From Ischnura elegans (Eukaryota; Arthropoda; Insecta; Odonata; Coenagrionidae): 64,000 bases of DNA. The number at the start of each line of letters is the position of its first letter. Position 1 is the stretch's first letter. Positions 1-11,188 of this stretch are shown here, in pieces. Below the pieces are notes generated by a model, which worked only from the letters and a program-made list of their open reading frames with translations, did no database searches and had not been told where the DNA came from. Both the position numbers and the translations under genes were made by a program. The stretch lies in the NCBI RefSeq assembly GCF_921293095.1, contig NC_060254.1:7750001-7814000 (forward strand), written 5' to 3'.

Positions 1-19
1 CTTCAAGCACCAAGATATA

Positions 20-180
20 TAAGGAGAAACTCTTTAAGACCTTTTCACACTTGATTGATTGTTGTTTGTGACCATGAAACGCATAGTGTCATAATAAAAC
101 TATAAGTGGAAACATTGCAATGTCTCATTTTAATAATATTAAGAATTTCCACCACATCGTGCCTAACATCATACAAGATA
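20..180. repeat. Copy of a foldback repeat family
   Basis: This stretch contains GCATAGTGTCATAATAAAAC followed by text ending CATCATACAAGATA. The same words recur in the hairpin at 18359-18517 and its left flank, and a more diverged relative lies at about 16030-16140. It is a dispersed repeat of unknown class. The copy runs close to the window edge, so its left boundary is uncertain. Confidence 0.5.
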
Positions 181-189
181 CTTATTACA

Positions 190-1700
190 CAACATGTTGA
201 AACTAGCGCTAGGCTGATCAAACAATATAAATATCAAGTATTTGTTTCCGAAGATGATTTAAGCCACTGGAAAGAGAATTTTGCAATAATTCCACTTATC
301 TATCAGAGAAATGTCAGTAAATCGACACAAGAATAACGCACTGCCATAATCATTAACCTGCATTGAATGCTGTGTGTTCTCATCACAAAACTAATTCCTA
401 TTACCATCACCCAATACATCTCAAAGTGGAGGAATTTCCCACCATTATTGCCATATCTGGGATGATTTGAACATTTAAATTAGATTTCAACTTCAAGAAA
501 CTAAAGTTCAATAACAGCCGGTACGGCCATATTAATTTATTAGTGCAGCAGACATTAATGTCAGAGCTCAAGGCTAATTAGCCCTGAGCTCCGTTTGGGC
601 ACTTCACAGTACAGTGACACTAAAACAATTTTCCAGATTCAGCGAGGCATCCATGAAAAGGAGAAAGTAGACTTTAGCCAGTTTAAAGTCTCATTAATGA
701 ATCCAACCTTTGGTAAAAACAATGCTGTGTGTGTCTGGGGGATATGTGTTACATTGGCATTAAAACTGCAATAAAACAAAATACTGCAGACTCCCAATTA
801 TCCAGCTGCGGTATATCTGTGTTGCGGATTATCCATGCATTATTTTCACTCTTGCTCAATATTTCTGCGATCTTTATAAAAATAAAACCGAACGCAAAAT
901 CACCAGAATTACTCCATTTTAATGCTAGGATACACCGGACTTATTATTTCAATTAGAATCCCCTTTATAAAACGGAGGCAATCGCACACTAGCTGCATAC
1001 ACGGGAGCTCCGTGTTCCCATTTTCCAAGACTCGCAGTGTGCGACTGCGATTCGTGATCACGGATACATGTCCCGCAGCAGTTGCAACCCGCGAAAATTG
1101 TGCAAGACACAAATACGTGGTGTGGTGCTTGAAAGTGTAGCATCCAATGTCGGGCAGTATTTTGAAGCATTCGTTCAAACCACTTTTCTGTATCTGACAT
1201 CACGCACCCACGGATGTGTGGTTTTCGAAACCATGCCTTACATGGAGCATTAATAACATGAATACAAGCATGATATCGCCGCTAAAAAGATCGCGAACTG
1301 GCAAAGAAGGCTCTCATTGAATCCGGGAAGCACTCTAAAATAACAGAATAACAGCATAAATAATAATATATTGATTGTTTCACGTAAATTATGAACATTA
1401 CAAGACATTTAAGTGAAAGCTTGGATTATCCGTGTTTTCCCATTATTCGTGCCGTCTCTCCCCATCATTTGCCCATTACGATAATCGGGAGTGTACTGCA
1501 CACTCGGATGCAAATATTTATGGCTAGACAAATCAACTTTTATTGCTGATGACGGATGACTATTCAAGGAATTCCCTGATTACATAACCTTCAGTTCGGA
1601 ATGTAGAAGAGTGGAACCAGTCCTTGTCTCAGGCTTTGTCTTCTAAGGAGAGGGATACGTGGGTGCACGCTATGCATTAGGAGTAAAATTCCCTGAAGGC
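190..1700. other. Non-coding, nothing recognised
   Basis: I recognise no gene here. Three short overlapping reading frames on both strands at 909-1253 look like chance ORFs in a slightly GC-richer patch and match no family I know. By position this is probably intron 2 of SMG1, which is transcribed from the minus strand. Confidence 0.4.
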
Positions 1701-1702
1701 CA

Positions 1703-1958
1703 ATCGATACCCCCACTGCACAAATGCTCAACTATCACTCACCGAATCAAATCCGCCCATCTAGTAGCCCCACAATAGGAATGCACCCAGCTGGCAGTAG
1801 TCTGAGCACAATCGCTCACCTCCTAAGCTTGGAGAATTAGAGGTGAGCATTTATGCTCCAGCTACTGCCAGCAGAGAGCATTCGTATTGTTGGGCTACAA
1901 GATTAGCGATATGATTTGGAGGGCGATTTTTGAGCATTTGTGCAGTGGAGGTGTCGAA
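1703..1958. repeat. Imperfect foldback (inverted repeat)
   Basis: The two halves are diverged reverse complements around a centre near 1832. CTGGCAGTAG at about 1791 answers CTACTGCCAG at about 1861, and the outer words CCCCACTGCACAAATGCTCA and TGAGCATTTGTGCAGTGG also pair. Arms are roughly 120 bp with many mismatches, as in an old foldback transposon or MITE. No target-site duplication was recognised. Confidence 0.6.
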
Positions 1959-1989
1959 ATGACACTTAGGTACTCATACATTCACCACT

Positions 1990-3000
1990 ATACTGTGGCA
2001 TTTTTTAGTGTTCCCCCCGCCCCAAAATTTCTGGTACCCTCCCCCCCCCCAGAAATTCCTCCAAACTTCCTCCGAACTTATCCACAGAACTTCTCCCGCT
2101 AAGGACTTTTCGCGCTAAGGTTTTTCCCGCAAAGGATTTTCCCACAAAGGCCCTGTCTCCGGAAACAGCCCCCAAAACAGCCCCGAAACAGCCCCGAACC
2201 AGCCTACCTGCTATGCAAGACTTATATAGGACTACTGCGGAGGAATACTTACTCATTGGCAAGCAAGGGGAAATGGGTGATGAGTCTCTAGTATGCAGTT
2301 TGGAGTGAAAAGTATTACCATAGTCCTATCACAACTCTCTCTCCCTCCAACACCTCACCCCACTATGTCTCTCCCCTCCTTGTGTTCCAATGAATATCAC
2401 TCTGATTCGACTGATATCTCCAACCCAGAAGTTTGAGGGGAAAATTCTGGCTGGTATGCTGTTCACTCCAACCCAGGGATGATGTTTTGCGGAGCAGCCT
2501 GTCAACAGGGGCAGTGACGCAGTGGATGAACATCGTCCTGACTACCCCTCCACTCCTTGGAAAAACCCCTCCCCTCAATCCTGTCTCGTCGTGCAATACC
2601 CAAGCCCTCTTCTGCTCGGGCCCTCTTGTTGGACTCATGGCTAGTGGGACATGGCCGATTTAGAAAGAATATACTGCTGGTATTTAGTTGGTAATGTTTC
2701 CTATAGGATCATTAGTTATAATCATTGTTTTCTGTAATACTTCTGATTTTGAATACTCTACTTGGAATAGATATTGAACGAAAATACTCGTAAATTATTT
2801 TTGACAATTTTTTTCTTGTGAGCTGATTTCTTGTTTGTGGAGTCTTTCCCTGATCCAGCTTGTGACCGACGGTTGGAGTTTTCCCTATGTCTGGGCTTAC
2901 GTGAACAATCGACCAGATTTAACGACGTAACGCTACAATACGTGAGAAGCTAGAGCAAAATATATGGGTATTTAAGATAAAAAAGTGACCGTGAGGGTAT
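1990..3000. other. Non-coding, C-rich and low-complexity tracts
   Basis: A C-rich tract (about 2013-2055) is followed by short degenerate repeats of the type CTTTTCCCGCAAAGGATTT at 2095-2200. No gene or recognisable transposon was seen up to the Copia relic at about 3008. Confidence 0.4.
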
Positions 3001-3962
3001 TGTACTTAGATAGAAGGCAAGATTAATGGCCAAAGGTTTTACCCAAAAATATGGAGTAGATTACTTTAATACTTTTTCCCTAGTGGTAAGGTACTCAACA
3101 TTAAGGGTGGCCTTTGCTCTATCAGTCCACTTAGGCTGGCAAATGGACCATTGGAACATTAAGTTGGCATTCCTAACTGGAGTACTGGAAGAAGTCTATA
3201 TGATGCAACCAGAGGGTAAGGAAATTGCAGGAGAAGGGAAGGTATGCAAGTTAAAAAAGGCATTGAATGGTCTCAAACAAACATGGAAGCATGGAATGAT
3301 AAAATACATTCTGTTCTGTATCAGTTTAATTATGAGCAGTGTGACCCTGAACCAGGTGTTTACAAAAGGGTGAGATGGATCTGTATTTTTGTTGCTGCAA
3401 TATTAGTTCGTGATACACCCATGTCTCGTATAGCGCAATTTCGATATAGCGCAAATTCGTTCCTCGGGGAAACATTGCAACGCAGTGTAGCCTAATCAAA
3501 AATCTTAAACGCTCTCGTGATAAAACGTGAACTTGCGCGAAGTACACACGAAATTTCTATCATTTTACGCATATTAATATTATTGCTTGCCTCAAAGCTT
3601 CTTTTTTGTTTATATATTAATCGAAATCCATTGCTGTGCAATGGCCAAAAGTATTACCCGTCATTGGGTCCAGATAGCCGGCCTACCGAAGTAATTTATC
3701 TCGTCTCCTTAACAGAATGATAATAAATAATTTAGATCGTTAATTAAGCGTGGGGCAAGTGGAAATGATTTTTTTTTCCAGCAATACGGTTTGAGACGTA
3801 TTTTTGCCGTCATAGGTTATCGGGCGATTGACTTCCAGGTAGTGTGTCTACGCTGAAGCCTTCAAGGTCATCGGTATTCACGGGGGAGAAATGGAGCGGT
3901 GGCCAAGTTGCGCATGAATAGCATCAACAAATAAAAGGGTCCGCTATAGAGACTCAAACACA

Positions 3963-4229
3963 ATGGCTTCGTTCCCTCCGCGCAGTCTTAGGCCTTCTGC
4001 GTCTCAGGAATACAGTTCAGCAGTGGAAGGTGATTTAGATAGAGCCATACAGAGTAAAAACCAAGAGAATATGGCAAAAAATAGGAATGCGTGTAGAAAA
4101 ATCAAGAATTTATCAAGAAAAACTATAAACCTAGAAGAGGAATTGAAAGAGGTCAATTGCTTTGGAAATGGAGAGCGTCAAAGCGATATTGCGCGGAAGT
4201 TTAAACGCACGATGCCTTATTCTGAATAA
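3963..4229 (+). pseudogene. Tigger transposase N-terminal remnant
   Basis: This 88-codon frame contains [14 protein letters not shown] and [12 protein letters not shown]. It resembles the N-terminal pogo/Tigger (CENP-B-like) helix-turn-helix, where an ExxxGxxQxDIAxxF pattern is typical. It stops at TAA after PYSE, well before the CENPB DNA-binding domain would be complete. The copy at 47756-48022 ends at the same point, so the truncation is inherited rather than private to this copy. It cannot encode an active transposase. Confidence 0.8.
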
Positions 4230-4365
4230 AGACGAAGTTAAAACATCAGTGACCTCAGCCGCACCAACTTCAACCAAGCGGTCTACACATGCGGAAAGTT
4301 CATAGAGAATCAGTACAAAAAGACGAGAGTGGTAATCGCTCCGAGACATTTAGTGAAAGCTCCGG

Positions 4366-4626
4366 TTGGTACCAGAATTTAAACGGCAAGCAGGTATTTT
4401 CAGTGCGGCGATATCAGGTGAATATGCAAGTGTTGATAGCGCAGTCACCGCAACATTTTCTGATGAACTCCAAGCTGTGATTGAAAGTGGCTCCTTTCCC
4501 CATCAACCAGTTTTTAGTGTTGACGAGACGATATTGTTTTGGAAAAGAATGCAATCTCGTTCATTCATTTTCAGGGAAGGAAAACCTGGGTCAGGTTTCA
4601 AGGCATTTAAAGACAGTTTCACGTAG
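4366..4626 (+). pseudogene. Tigger transposase, start of DDE domain remnant
   Basis: This 86-codon frame contains FSVDETILFWKRMQSRSFI and [12 protein letters not shown]. These match the first catalytic-aspartate block of Tigger transposases (NVDETGLFWK..PSR..I pattern). The DNA that should link it to the upstream frame is shortened and full of stops, and no later DDE blocks follow. The same block occurs in copy 2 at 48156-48422, there also frameshifted after the first half. Confidence 0.8.
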
Positions 4627-5705
4627 CTGCTATTGACTCGGAGGACTTCGAATTAAAATGATTTATCATTCATAAACTCTGCTAGCTATGAAATGGCATT
4701 CAAAGTAGCATTTTCCTGTCATTTCAATGAGCAACAAAAGGGCCTGGGTGACACAATAGTTGTTTTTAGACTAGTTTGAAAAATCGTCAACTGCCGGCAA
4801 CGCGTTACGATCCCCTGAGATAGCAGATGTTAGCCCACCCGCACGACAGGAGGGAATTTCAAAAGCACGTAAGAATTTTTTTAAACGTGAATAAAAGTCT
4901 TCAAATGCGTGCATCCTATCTTTAAAGATGTTTTAAACTATAAACATTTATATAAATAATGTTTTCTAAGGCTTTTTATGGGAATATAGATGTTTTAGAG
5001 GAAATTCAATACCCAAGACCTATGCTACCAGGAACGCATCCCTATCTTCCCAATGATAAAACGCTCTCGTATAATGCAAATTCGTATAGCGCAAAGACCT
5101 CGAGGAACGCATCCCTTGCGCTATACGAGACATGGGTGTAATTTTGTTTTTGGAAATGACAGCGTTGAAAAGAAGATGCTCAAAAGTAAACTTATACATA
5201 TGTTTGAATTGAAAGACTTAGGAGCAGTAAAACATATCCGTCGTATGGGAGTAATAAATACAAGTGATTGCATATTGGTAGATTAATACAAATACATTGA
5301 TAAGGTGTTGACCAAATTTCAAATGTAGACAGTAATCCAGTTAAACCAGCAAACAGTTAAAGTTACCAGTTAGATAGATACATGGCTTGTGTTTATGTTA
5401 AATAAAAGTGTTGTTTCACGAGAGACAGCAGCAGACTGTAGCCATTTCCGGCACAGAAGCCAAATACATGGCTATCACTGAAGGTATCAAATGTGTAATG
5501 AGCGTACTTAAATAATCTTCTCCATGAATTAATTGGAAAGATTAATTATGGACCAATAATCTCTTATGGCCAGCCTGTACAGAAACTAGCAATGAATAAA
5601 AGGAAAAGCCATAGAACTAAACATATTGATGCACATTATCACTTTCTATGAGAGGCTGTAGGATATAAAAAGGTTGAACTTCGGTACATCCCAACTGAAG
5701 ATAGG

Positions 5706-6264
5706 TGATATTTAAATGAAACCTTTGAATGCATTTTAAGTTTCAAAATTTAGAACAAGGTTGAGATTAGTAGAAATATAATCATATGAATGGTGTTCCT
5801 TTTTAGGTGAGAAATGTGTTCTAGTTAGGAGGAGAAGTTGTGTTGTAAATCTGTTATATGTAACCTAGAAACCACTTCGACATGTTGGCAAATTATTTAA
5901 GGCTGTAATCCCAACACTAGAATCAACTAAGAAATTAACAGATAGGTAAAAGAACTCCAAATGGTATACGTCCACAGCATATAACATATGATATAATATA
6001 AGATTATCATAAAATTTAACGATTTACACTAAGCCTAAGGTTACTTAAAGGATAGAAAAAATAACAACCCTCTTGGACAGGAGGCTTCCATTATAAATCA
6101 CAAGTAATAACTTCTAGCGCAGCTGACACGAAGTAAAGCTACCAGGAGTGGTAGTAGTAAATGGAGGTTGCGGCCGAGGTCTTCAGTACATATGAAGTTC
6201 TTTTTTTCTAGAGAACACACCATGACATAATTCATAGAATAAACATTGCTTACGACAGACTAAC
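5706..6264. other. Non-coding, nothing recognised
   Basis: AT-rich DNA between the Copia relic and SMG1 exon 2. No reading frame or repeat was recognised. It is probably the 5' part of SMG1 intron 2. Confidence 0.4.
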
Positions 6265-6371
6265 CTGCAGCTGTTTAGTTATAGATATGCATTTTTCTGG
6301 GTCATCTTCCCTATTTAGCCGGCGGAGAAGTTTAGAGATCCTAGCATCATCGGGAAGCATGAAGTAGGAAT
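6265..6371 (-). CDS. SMG1: SMG1 coding exon 2
   Basis: Acceptor TTTTCTCCTTCCAG|AT and donor CTGCAG|GTTAGT give 107 nt, entering in phase 1 and leaving in phase 0. It carries the LLRRLNREDD motif that identifies the gene. Confidence 0.88.
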
Positions 6372-7146
6372 CTGGAAGGAGAAAAGTTGTGGAACATTCA
6401 TACAACCATAATTATACTAATAATTAATCATAAAACCCTAATGACGAGCGCAAACATAAATATTGCTACTTAAAAATATATAAATACAAACACATAAAAA
6501 AATCATGACATGTCAGAATTTCAGTTAAGTATGTTGGTTACTTTTCAGAGGAAATGACAGAAGCTCAGAACTGTTAGTCTACTTAAGGGTTTACACGAGT
6601 CATGTTACCTGATCTGCCTTTGTTCCCTTCCATTTCATTGACGTTTTTCGACAAATTCGATGATCCTGAGGACAAGACGTCACTAGAGCTGCTTTTACTC
6701 AGCGATTCTTGAAATTTACCACGAGGTAAGAATCCACCCACTCCTGAGTCAACCTCTCTTTCTGTCGCTTTCCGAGACATACCTCCTGCACCCCGGCCTC
6801 TAACATTTGTGGACGATCCGCTAATGCCGTTTCCACCGCCTCCTCTTCTTTCAGCCACACTACCACCTCTTGCCATTCTGAAGTCATCTCGTGATCTACC
6901 CCTAGACCGGCCGAGGGGCTTACTCTCCCTCTGACACACCACAATCGTGGGAAAAGTTGAAGAGTTGCTGTTACTAGAGCCTCTAATAAAACTAGAACTA
7001 TCTAGTGACCTTTTCTTCTCTTCGGAATAGAAAACTTTGGATTTGAATTCCGATTCGTTGCCTACCCCCTCTTTTGCCGCCGCGTCTTCAGAGTCTCTGT
7101 AGCTCTTGGAAGGCTTCAGCTTATTTCCACAGTTATTAGTTTGCAT
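6265..7146 (-). CDS. SMG1: SMG1, PI3K-related kinase of nonsense-mediated decay (5' end only)
   Basis: SMG1 phosphorylates UPF1 during nonsense-mediated mRNA decay. Two coding exons are visible: 7146-6609 (179 codons plus one base) and 6371-6265. Exon 1 encodes a disordered region rich in Ser, Arg and Gly with an RG-rich patch (GRSRGRSRDDF, ERRGGGG). Joined in phase 1, exon 2 gives DDARISKLLRRLNREDD then KQLQ. This closely matches the block where vertebrate SMG1 leaves its disordered N-terminus and begins its alpha-solenoid (LLRRxxREDDxxxxxxxxKQL). About 215 of more than 3,500 expected residues are present. I found no exon for the following conserved block down to base 1, so intron 2 is at least 6.2 kb or the exon was missed. 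The kinase domain lies outside the window. The gene diverges from GFER, 3.9 kb away. Confidence 0.85.
6609..7146 (-). CDS. SMG1: SMG1 coding exon 1
   Basis: Begins at ATG 7146 (MQTNNCGNKL) and ends at the donor TCAG|GTAACA in phase 1. The whole exon is low-complexity Ser/Gly/Arg, as in the N-terminus of other SMG1 proteins. An upstream exon with an earlier start cannot be excluded. Confidence 0.75.
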
Positions 7147-7829
7147 TACCTTTCGTCATTTACATTACGTTGGGAGTATAACTACTATAAAAGTGCACAA
7201 TTATGAGTGCAATGTAGCTGACTCAAATAAAATAAACAATTACGCCTCCGTTGAGTTCGTGCAGTCCACTATCTTCCTTTAATGATTAATTTCTCCTGCT
7301 ATGCATAGAGGCGCTTTCTCTTAAGAATATCTGAGCATCGTCGCCGCATTATCTGTCTGCAATGGCACCCGATACAAACAACTTATTGGCATGGTATGAA
7401 ATTAATATGGCTATTTACATCTTTTAAATGTGTTACAATTACTTTTCAACGATATTTATCGCAACTTATTACTTATTTAAATTTTATTTATGATTTTTAA
7501 CACCAATTCAACCGCTTATAATTTTTAAATGTACTGAAGAGGTATAATGTATTCTCCAACTTGCGGTCGTGCATAAATTAATATCTTTTATGCACTTACT
7601 AGAAATATTATATTTGGGTGTGGCGAAAATGATATCTATTTTTGGAGAAATTATCTTAAGTAGAATTTGATTGATAAAAATTTCAACATGCCATGATCAT
7701 CAGTAAGCACACTATAGTGATGTAGTTAATGCTACATCCTAAAGGCATCAAACCTAGCATCGTATTAATAAATAATTGAGATATCGCTTGAACGTATTTA
7801 CTGTTATTTAACGGTATTACTGAAGGGTC

Positions 7830-8074
7830 TGGGGGGTATGTAATGCCGGCAGAGTAAGCGGGAGGTGCAGACGTGGTGCCCTCCCATGAAAATTCTTAAG
7901 ATAAATGGTGACTTTTACGGCAGTGTGAAAATAGTTTGATGTTTTGTTTATGTGCCTTCCGTCCCCCTAATATTAAGTGCAAATTTTTTCACATAAAAAT
8001 ATTTTTATAAAAAAATTCTCTGATCTCTGGGGGGAGGGGTTTATTTCCCAAAAACCCCCCTCGCTGCGCCACTG
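7830..8074. mobile_element. MITE, CAGTGGCG family, copy 1
   Basis: It ends in CCTCGCTGCGCCACTG and shares internal words with the copies at 8803-9097 and 10011-10318 (AAGCGGGAGGTGC, TTAAGATAAATGG). The left terminus is decayed, so the start is approximate. Confidence 0.6.
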
Positions 8075-8606
8075 AGAGAAGTAGCCTAGAAAACCCTAAC
8101 AACTAGTAAAAATTCAAAAAAATAAAACAAAGATAAGAAGCAGATAAAAGCTAAAAGCTTTAAATTAAAGATGCTATAATTTTATGTTTTATTTATTATG
8201 ACACTTTCTTCATACTGATTCAGAACCTAATTTCATGGCAAAGGGAGCAGATTTGAAATTAAATTTTTGAACATTTTACCGTAGTTCCGCTTACATAGAA
8301 AGACAGTTTTATCAGTTAGAGCGTAAATGCGATTCTATCTGCAGCTGCTTTAGTTTTGAAAAAAAATTTGGCATATGTAATCTTTTATAGCAAGTATAAA
8401 AATTAATTCAAAGCTAACAGTCAATCGGCTCCATACGCAGGCCATACCTTGCCGACTCTTGATTCATACGTGGTAATGTTTGCTTTGGGTGCTTTTTTTG
8501 AACGCCACATGTCGTCATCAAAAGTTTTTTTGTCTACGATTCCTCTTTATAGCATAGGGTAATTTAATAAAGTAGCGCATTTTCAAACACTCGGAGCATA
8601 CATTAT

Positions 8607-8652
8607 ACCATAGAGTAAGTATACTCTATGGTATATATATACTTACTCTATG
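8607..8652. repeat. Small alternating palindrome
   Basis: CATAGAGTAAGTAT at 8609 is answered by ATACTTACTCTATG at 8639, and between them lies TACTCTATGGT. The motif appears three times in alternating orientation. It is probably a local inverted duplication. Confidence 0.5.
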
Positions 8653-8802
8653 ATTATACGCATACGCATCAGAGGGTGCGAGCCAACCTTCGGCCAGATC
8701 CACCCTTGCTCTATAGATAGTATATGCCTTGTAGTTCTTCATTCATGGCAATTCATTCAGAAGAGATAAGCCACTGTTCATGGGAAACAATGTCATAAAT
8801 GC

Positions 8803-9097
8803 CAGGGGCGCAGCTAGGAATTAAGGCAAGAGGGGTTTTATGCGCGACTATAGACATGGGTTGTGTGGTATACCTTCCAGGATAAGCGGGAGGTGCGGGG
8901 GCCCTCCCCCAGAAATATTTTAAGATAAATGGTTCAAAATGGTGAGTTTTATGGCTTTCTGAGGGATATTTTAGTAATCCTTATACACTCTTCTATAAGT
9001 ACATTATTCAAATGAAGTAAAATGGATTAAACTTAAGTTTTTCTGAGCTCTAGGGGGATTTTATCCCCCAAACCCCTCCCCCCTCGCTGCGCTACTG
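8803..9097. mobile_element. MITE, CAGTGGCG family, copy 2, with perfect 8-bp TSD
   Basis: Termini are CAGGGGCGCAGCTAGG and CTCGCTGCGCTACTG. The element is bounded by ATAAATGC on both sides (8795-8802 and 9098-9105). An 8-bp target duplication and CA..TG ends point to a hAT-type non-autonomous element. Confidence 0.85.
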
Positions 9098-10010
9098 ATA
9101 AATGCTACAGATAATGAAATGTCCGATCCGGAATGAAACATGGATTCCCTCCAAGGGAAAAAAGAGTTAAGAAAAATTTACAAGAAAAAAGTTTTCTTGT
9201 AAATTGAATCTCTTTTCATGCCCGTTTCTTCCACATTTCCCGACTCCTTAAGTGAAAATTATTATCTTCTCAACATTTGGAGTTCCTGAAAATATTTGTG
9301 TTGTACAATCAATGTTGCAATGTCATCCGCGAAAGATTTCCTGTTATGTGCGTAGGAGATGAAGCGCATCGCAGCTTAATTTTTTATTGATAACAGCAAA
9401 TGTATCAATGTGTAAAGTAGCGATAACTATTTATTTAAAGGCATACTCATGAAACAGCCATGCCTCTGTGGCTTCTAAAAGCTTATATTTTTTCATTCTT
9501 GTCGCTGTATTAATTTACCAAGTGGTATGTTTGGTGGAGGCAATAAATTATTCTCGCTCCAGTTTCCTTCACGTTGAGAGTTAGTACGTCATTTAACCTC
9601 AGAATTCGCGATCATTAATCCTCGTAACGAAAGGATTTCCTTGTCATTGGTTGGTTATTTTATGATGCGACCGGCAGACCAGAGGATACTTCGTAGCACT
9701 ATGAACCATTGAGCGTTCTGATAATGGATGGGTAAATTATTATTAATTTAAAGTATTCGAAGTTATCTGCACCTTCCGTACAGGAATACAAATGAGTGCC
9801 AAAAGTCCAAAAGAATAAAGTCACACAATGTTCGTGAAAAAGTGGTGAGGACATAAAATTGGAAGCGTGAATGTTTTGATCCTCAACTTTATGAGAAACA
9901 CTAATTCAATGACGTCGGTGATTCAATGATACCGAAAAATGCATGGAATACGATGAGCAAAGGCCGTTTCTTAATTACGGCGAGCAATCATGCCGGCTGG
10001 AAAACTTGAG

Positions 10011-10318
10011 CAGCGGCGCAGCGAGGGGAGGGGGGGGGGGTGATAATCCCCCCCCAGAGCTCAGAGAAATTTTTAAGTTTAATCTATTTTACTTAATTGG
10101 ATTTATATCACTAATAGAATAGTGTAAGTATTAACAAAAATATCCATCAGAAAGCCGTAAAACTCACAATTTTGATCAATTGATCTTAAAATTCCGCAAT
10201 TTATTAATCTCGCACCTACCGCTTATCCTTGGTGGGTATTCCATACCCACACACACCCCGGTATTATAGTTGCACCCCACCTCATGCCTCCCAGCATTGA
10301 TTCCTAGCTATACTCCTG
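10011..10318. mobile_element. MITE, CAGTGGCG family, copy 3, inverted
   Basis: Reverse orientation relative to copy 2, starting CAGCGGCGCAGCGAGGGG and ending CTAGCTATACTCCTG. Flanks AACTTGAG and AACTTGAA agree at 7 of 8 bases, fitting an old 8-bp hAT target duplication. Confidence 0.8.
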
Positions 10319-11053
10319 AACTTGAAAATCACCTTATTTTATACGGTACGTTGTTTAACGGAATTTTGTGTATTTAAAGACTATCAAGATTTAAGTACCT
10401 GTGGATTATAATCCATTCATTGATAATTTCGTTACACTTTTATAAAATGGCCATTTCATAAAATTATAGCTTATGTCAAAGAAAATTCAGGCATTAAAAT
10501 AAATTTTTATAGTTATATTCATCGGTAAATAGTTTTCGAAAGTGGCATTGGATACAAATTTCATGTCTCAAAGTGGTTAGGCCGTGCTATACGTCCGTCA
10601 TATCAAATACAGGCTGATTGACGAATCTTGGACAATAAATTTTAATGTAAAGTGTAATTTTATGCACTATTTACGTAATGATTTGAAATAAAACAATTCG
10701 AATCAAATCTAAATCACTTCAATAACGGTCACAAAAAAGCTAAAATAATAATTAACTCAATCCGAAAAAGTTGTAAACAGAACCCATTCGTGTCTATATC
10801 CGCACGTAAAAAGTAATTAAGTTGATGATAATACAATACTAATTTCATTTCAAATTATTTCCAAAGAGTGAATGCAAAATTTTCGATGTTATATTCAGAA
10901 TCCTAAACTCATGTTACAAACAGTAGCCTATAAACTTTGATAAAAGCGTATGATTTTTCGATTTTTCTTTCGTATTTCCCGCTGAAATGGCGATTTCCTT
11001 TTACGCGCTTATGCGCTCAACTGTTCTCTAATATTTATTTTTTTAAATTCATC

Positions 11054-11188
11054 ATGGCGACGTTCAGTGGCCACGGAGAGTATGGAGGTAGTGCTCGCCA
11101 GAAATCTTGTCGAACATGCGTGGACTTTAAGACTTGGTCGAAGCAACAGAAAGATGCTATGAACATGAGCCCCCAAGGACGCACTAAT
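11054..11188 (+). CDS. GFER: GFER coding exon 1
   Basis: Residues 1-45, including the [10 protein letters not shown] shuttle-cysteine motif. Donor ACTAAT|GTGAGT, phase 0. Intron 1 is 130 bp. Confidence 0.93.

Larger units (their letters stand above)
3416..5138 (+). mobile_element. Tigger/pogo-type DNA transposon, copy 1, non-autonomous
   Basis: Terminal inverted repeats start CACCCATGTCTCGTATAGCG and end with its reverse complement. The element is flanked by TA on both sides (3414-3415, 5139-5140), the Tc1/mariner target duplication. It interrupts the Copia relic, so it is the younger insertion. Inside are two broken pieces of a Tigger transposase (3963-4229 and 4366-4626). A second copy lies at 47487-48927. 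The two are nearly the same inside, but copy 1 keeps about 280 bp (about 3576-3860) that copy 2 lacks. Confidence 0.9.
3008..5705 (+). mobile_element. Copia-type retrotransposon relic (RT and RNase H), split by a Tigger insertion
   Basis: The plus strand encodes decayed Ty1/copia polymerase. The segment at about 3011-3373 reads KARLMAKGFTQKYGVDY, then a span matching the LAFLTG...EEVYM and KVCKLKKALNGLKQ motifs of copia reverse transcriptase. Homology stops at 3415 and resumes at 5141 with FGNDSVEKKMLKSKL and FELKDLGAVKHI, which follow the RT catalytic region in copia. RNase H-like text follows (AEAKYMAITEGIKC-type, then HIDAHYHF and LRYIPTED to about 5705), with stops and frameshifts. No LTRs or integrase were recognised, so it is a truncated dead copy. 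It lies antisense to SMG1. Confidence 0.85.
7147..11053. other. Divergent intergenic region, SMG1 to GFER
   Basis: Head-to-head spacer of 3.9 kb that must contain the promoters of both genes. I saw no coding exon. It holds three related short MITEs (7830-8074, 8803-9097, 10011-10318) and a small palindrome (8607-8652). The rest is AT-rich and unassigned. Confidence 0.6.

Noticed and set aside
909-1253. Overlapping ORFs of 61-89 codons on both strands
   Set aside because: Mutually overlapping, no recognisable motif, no splice context.
2005-2262. 85-codon minus ORF rich in Gly and Ser
   Set aside because: Produced by short tandem motifs and a C-rich tract; no homology recognised.
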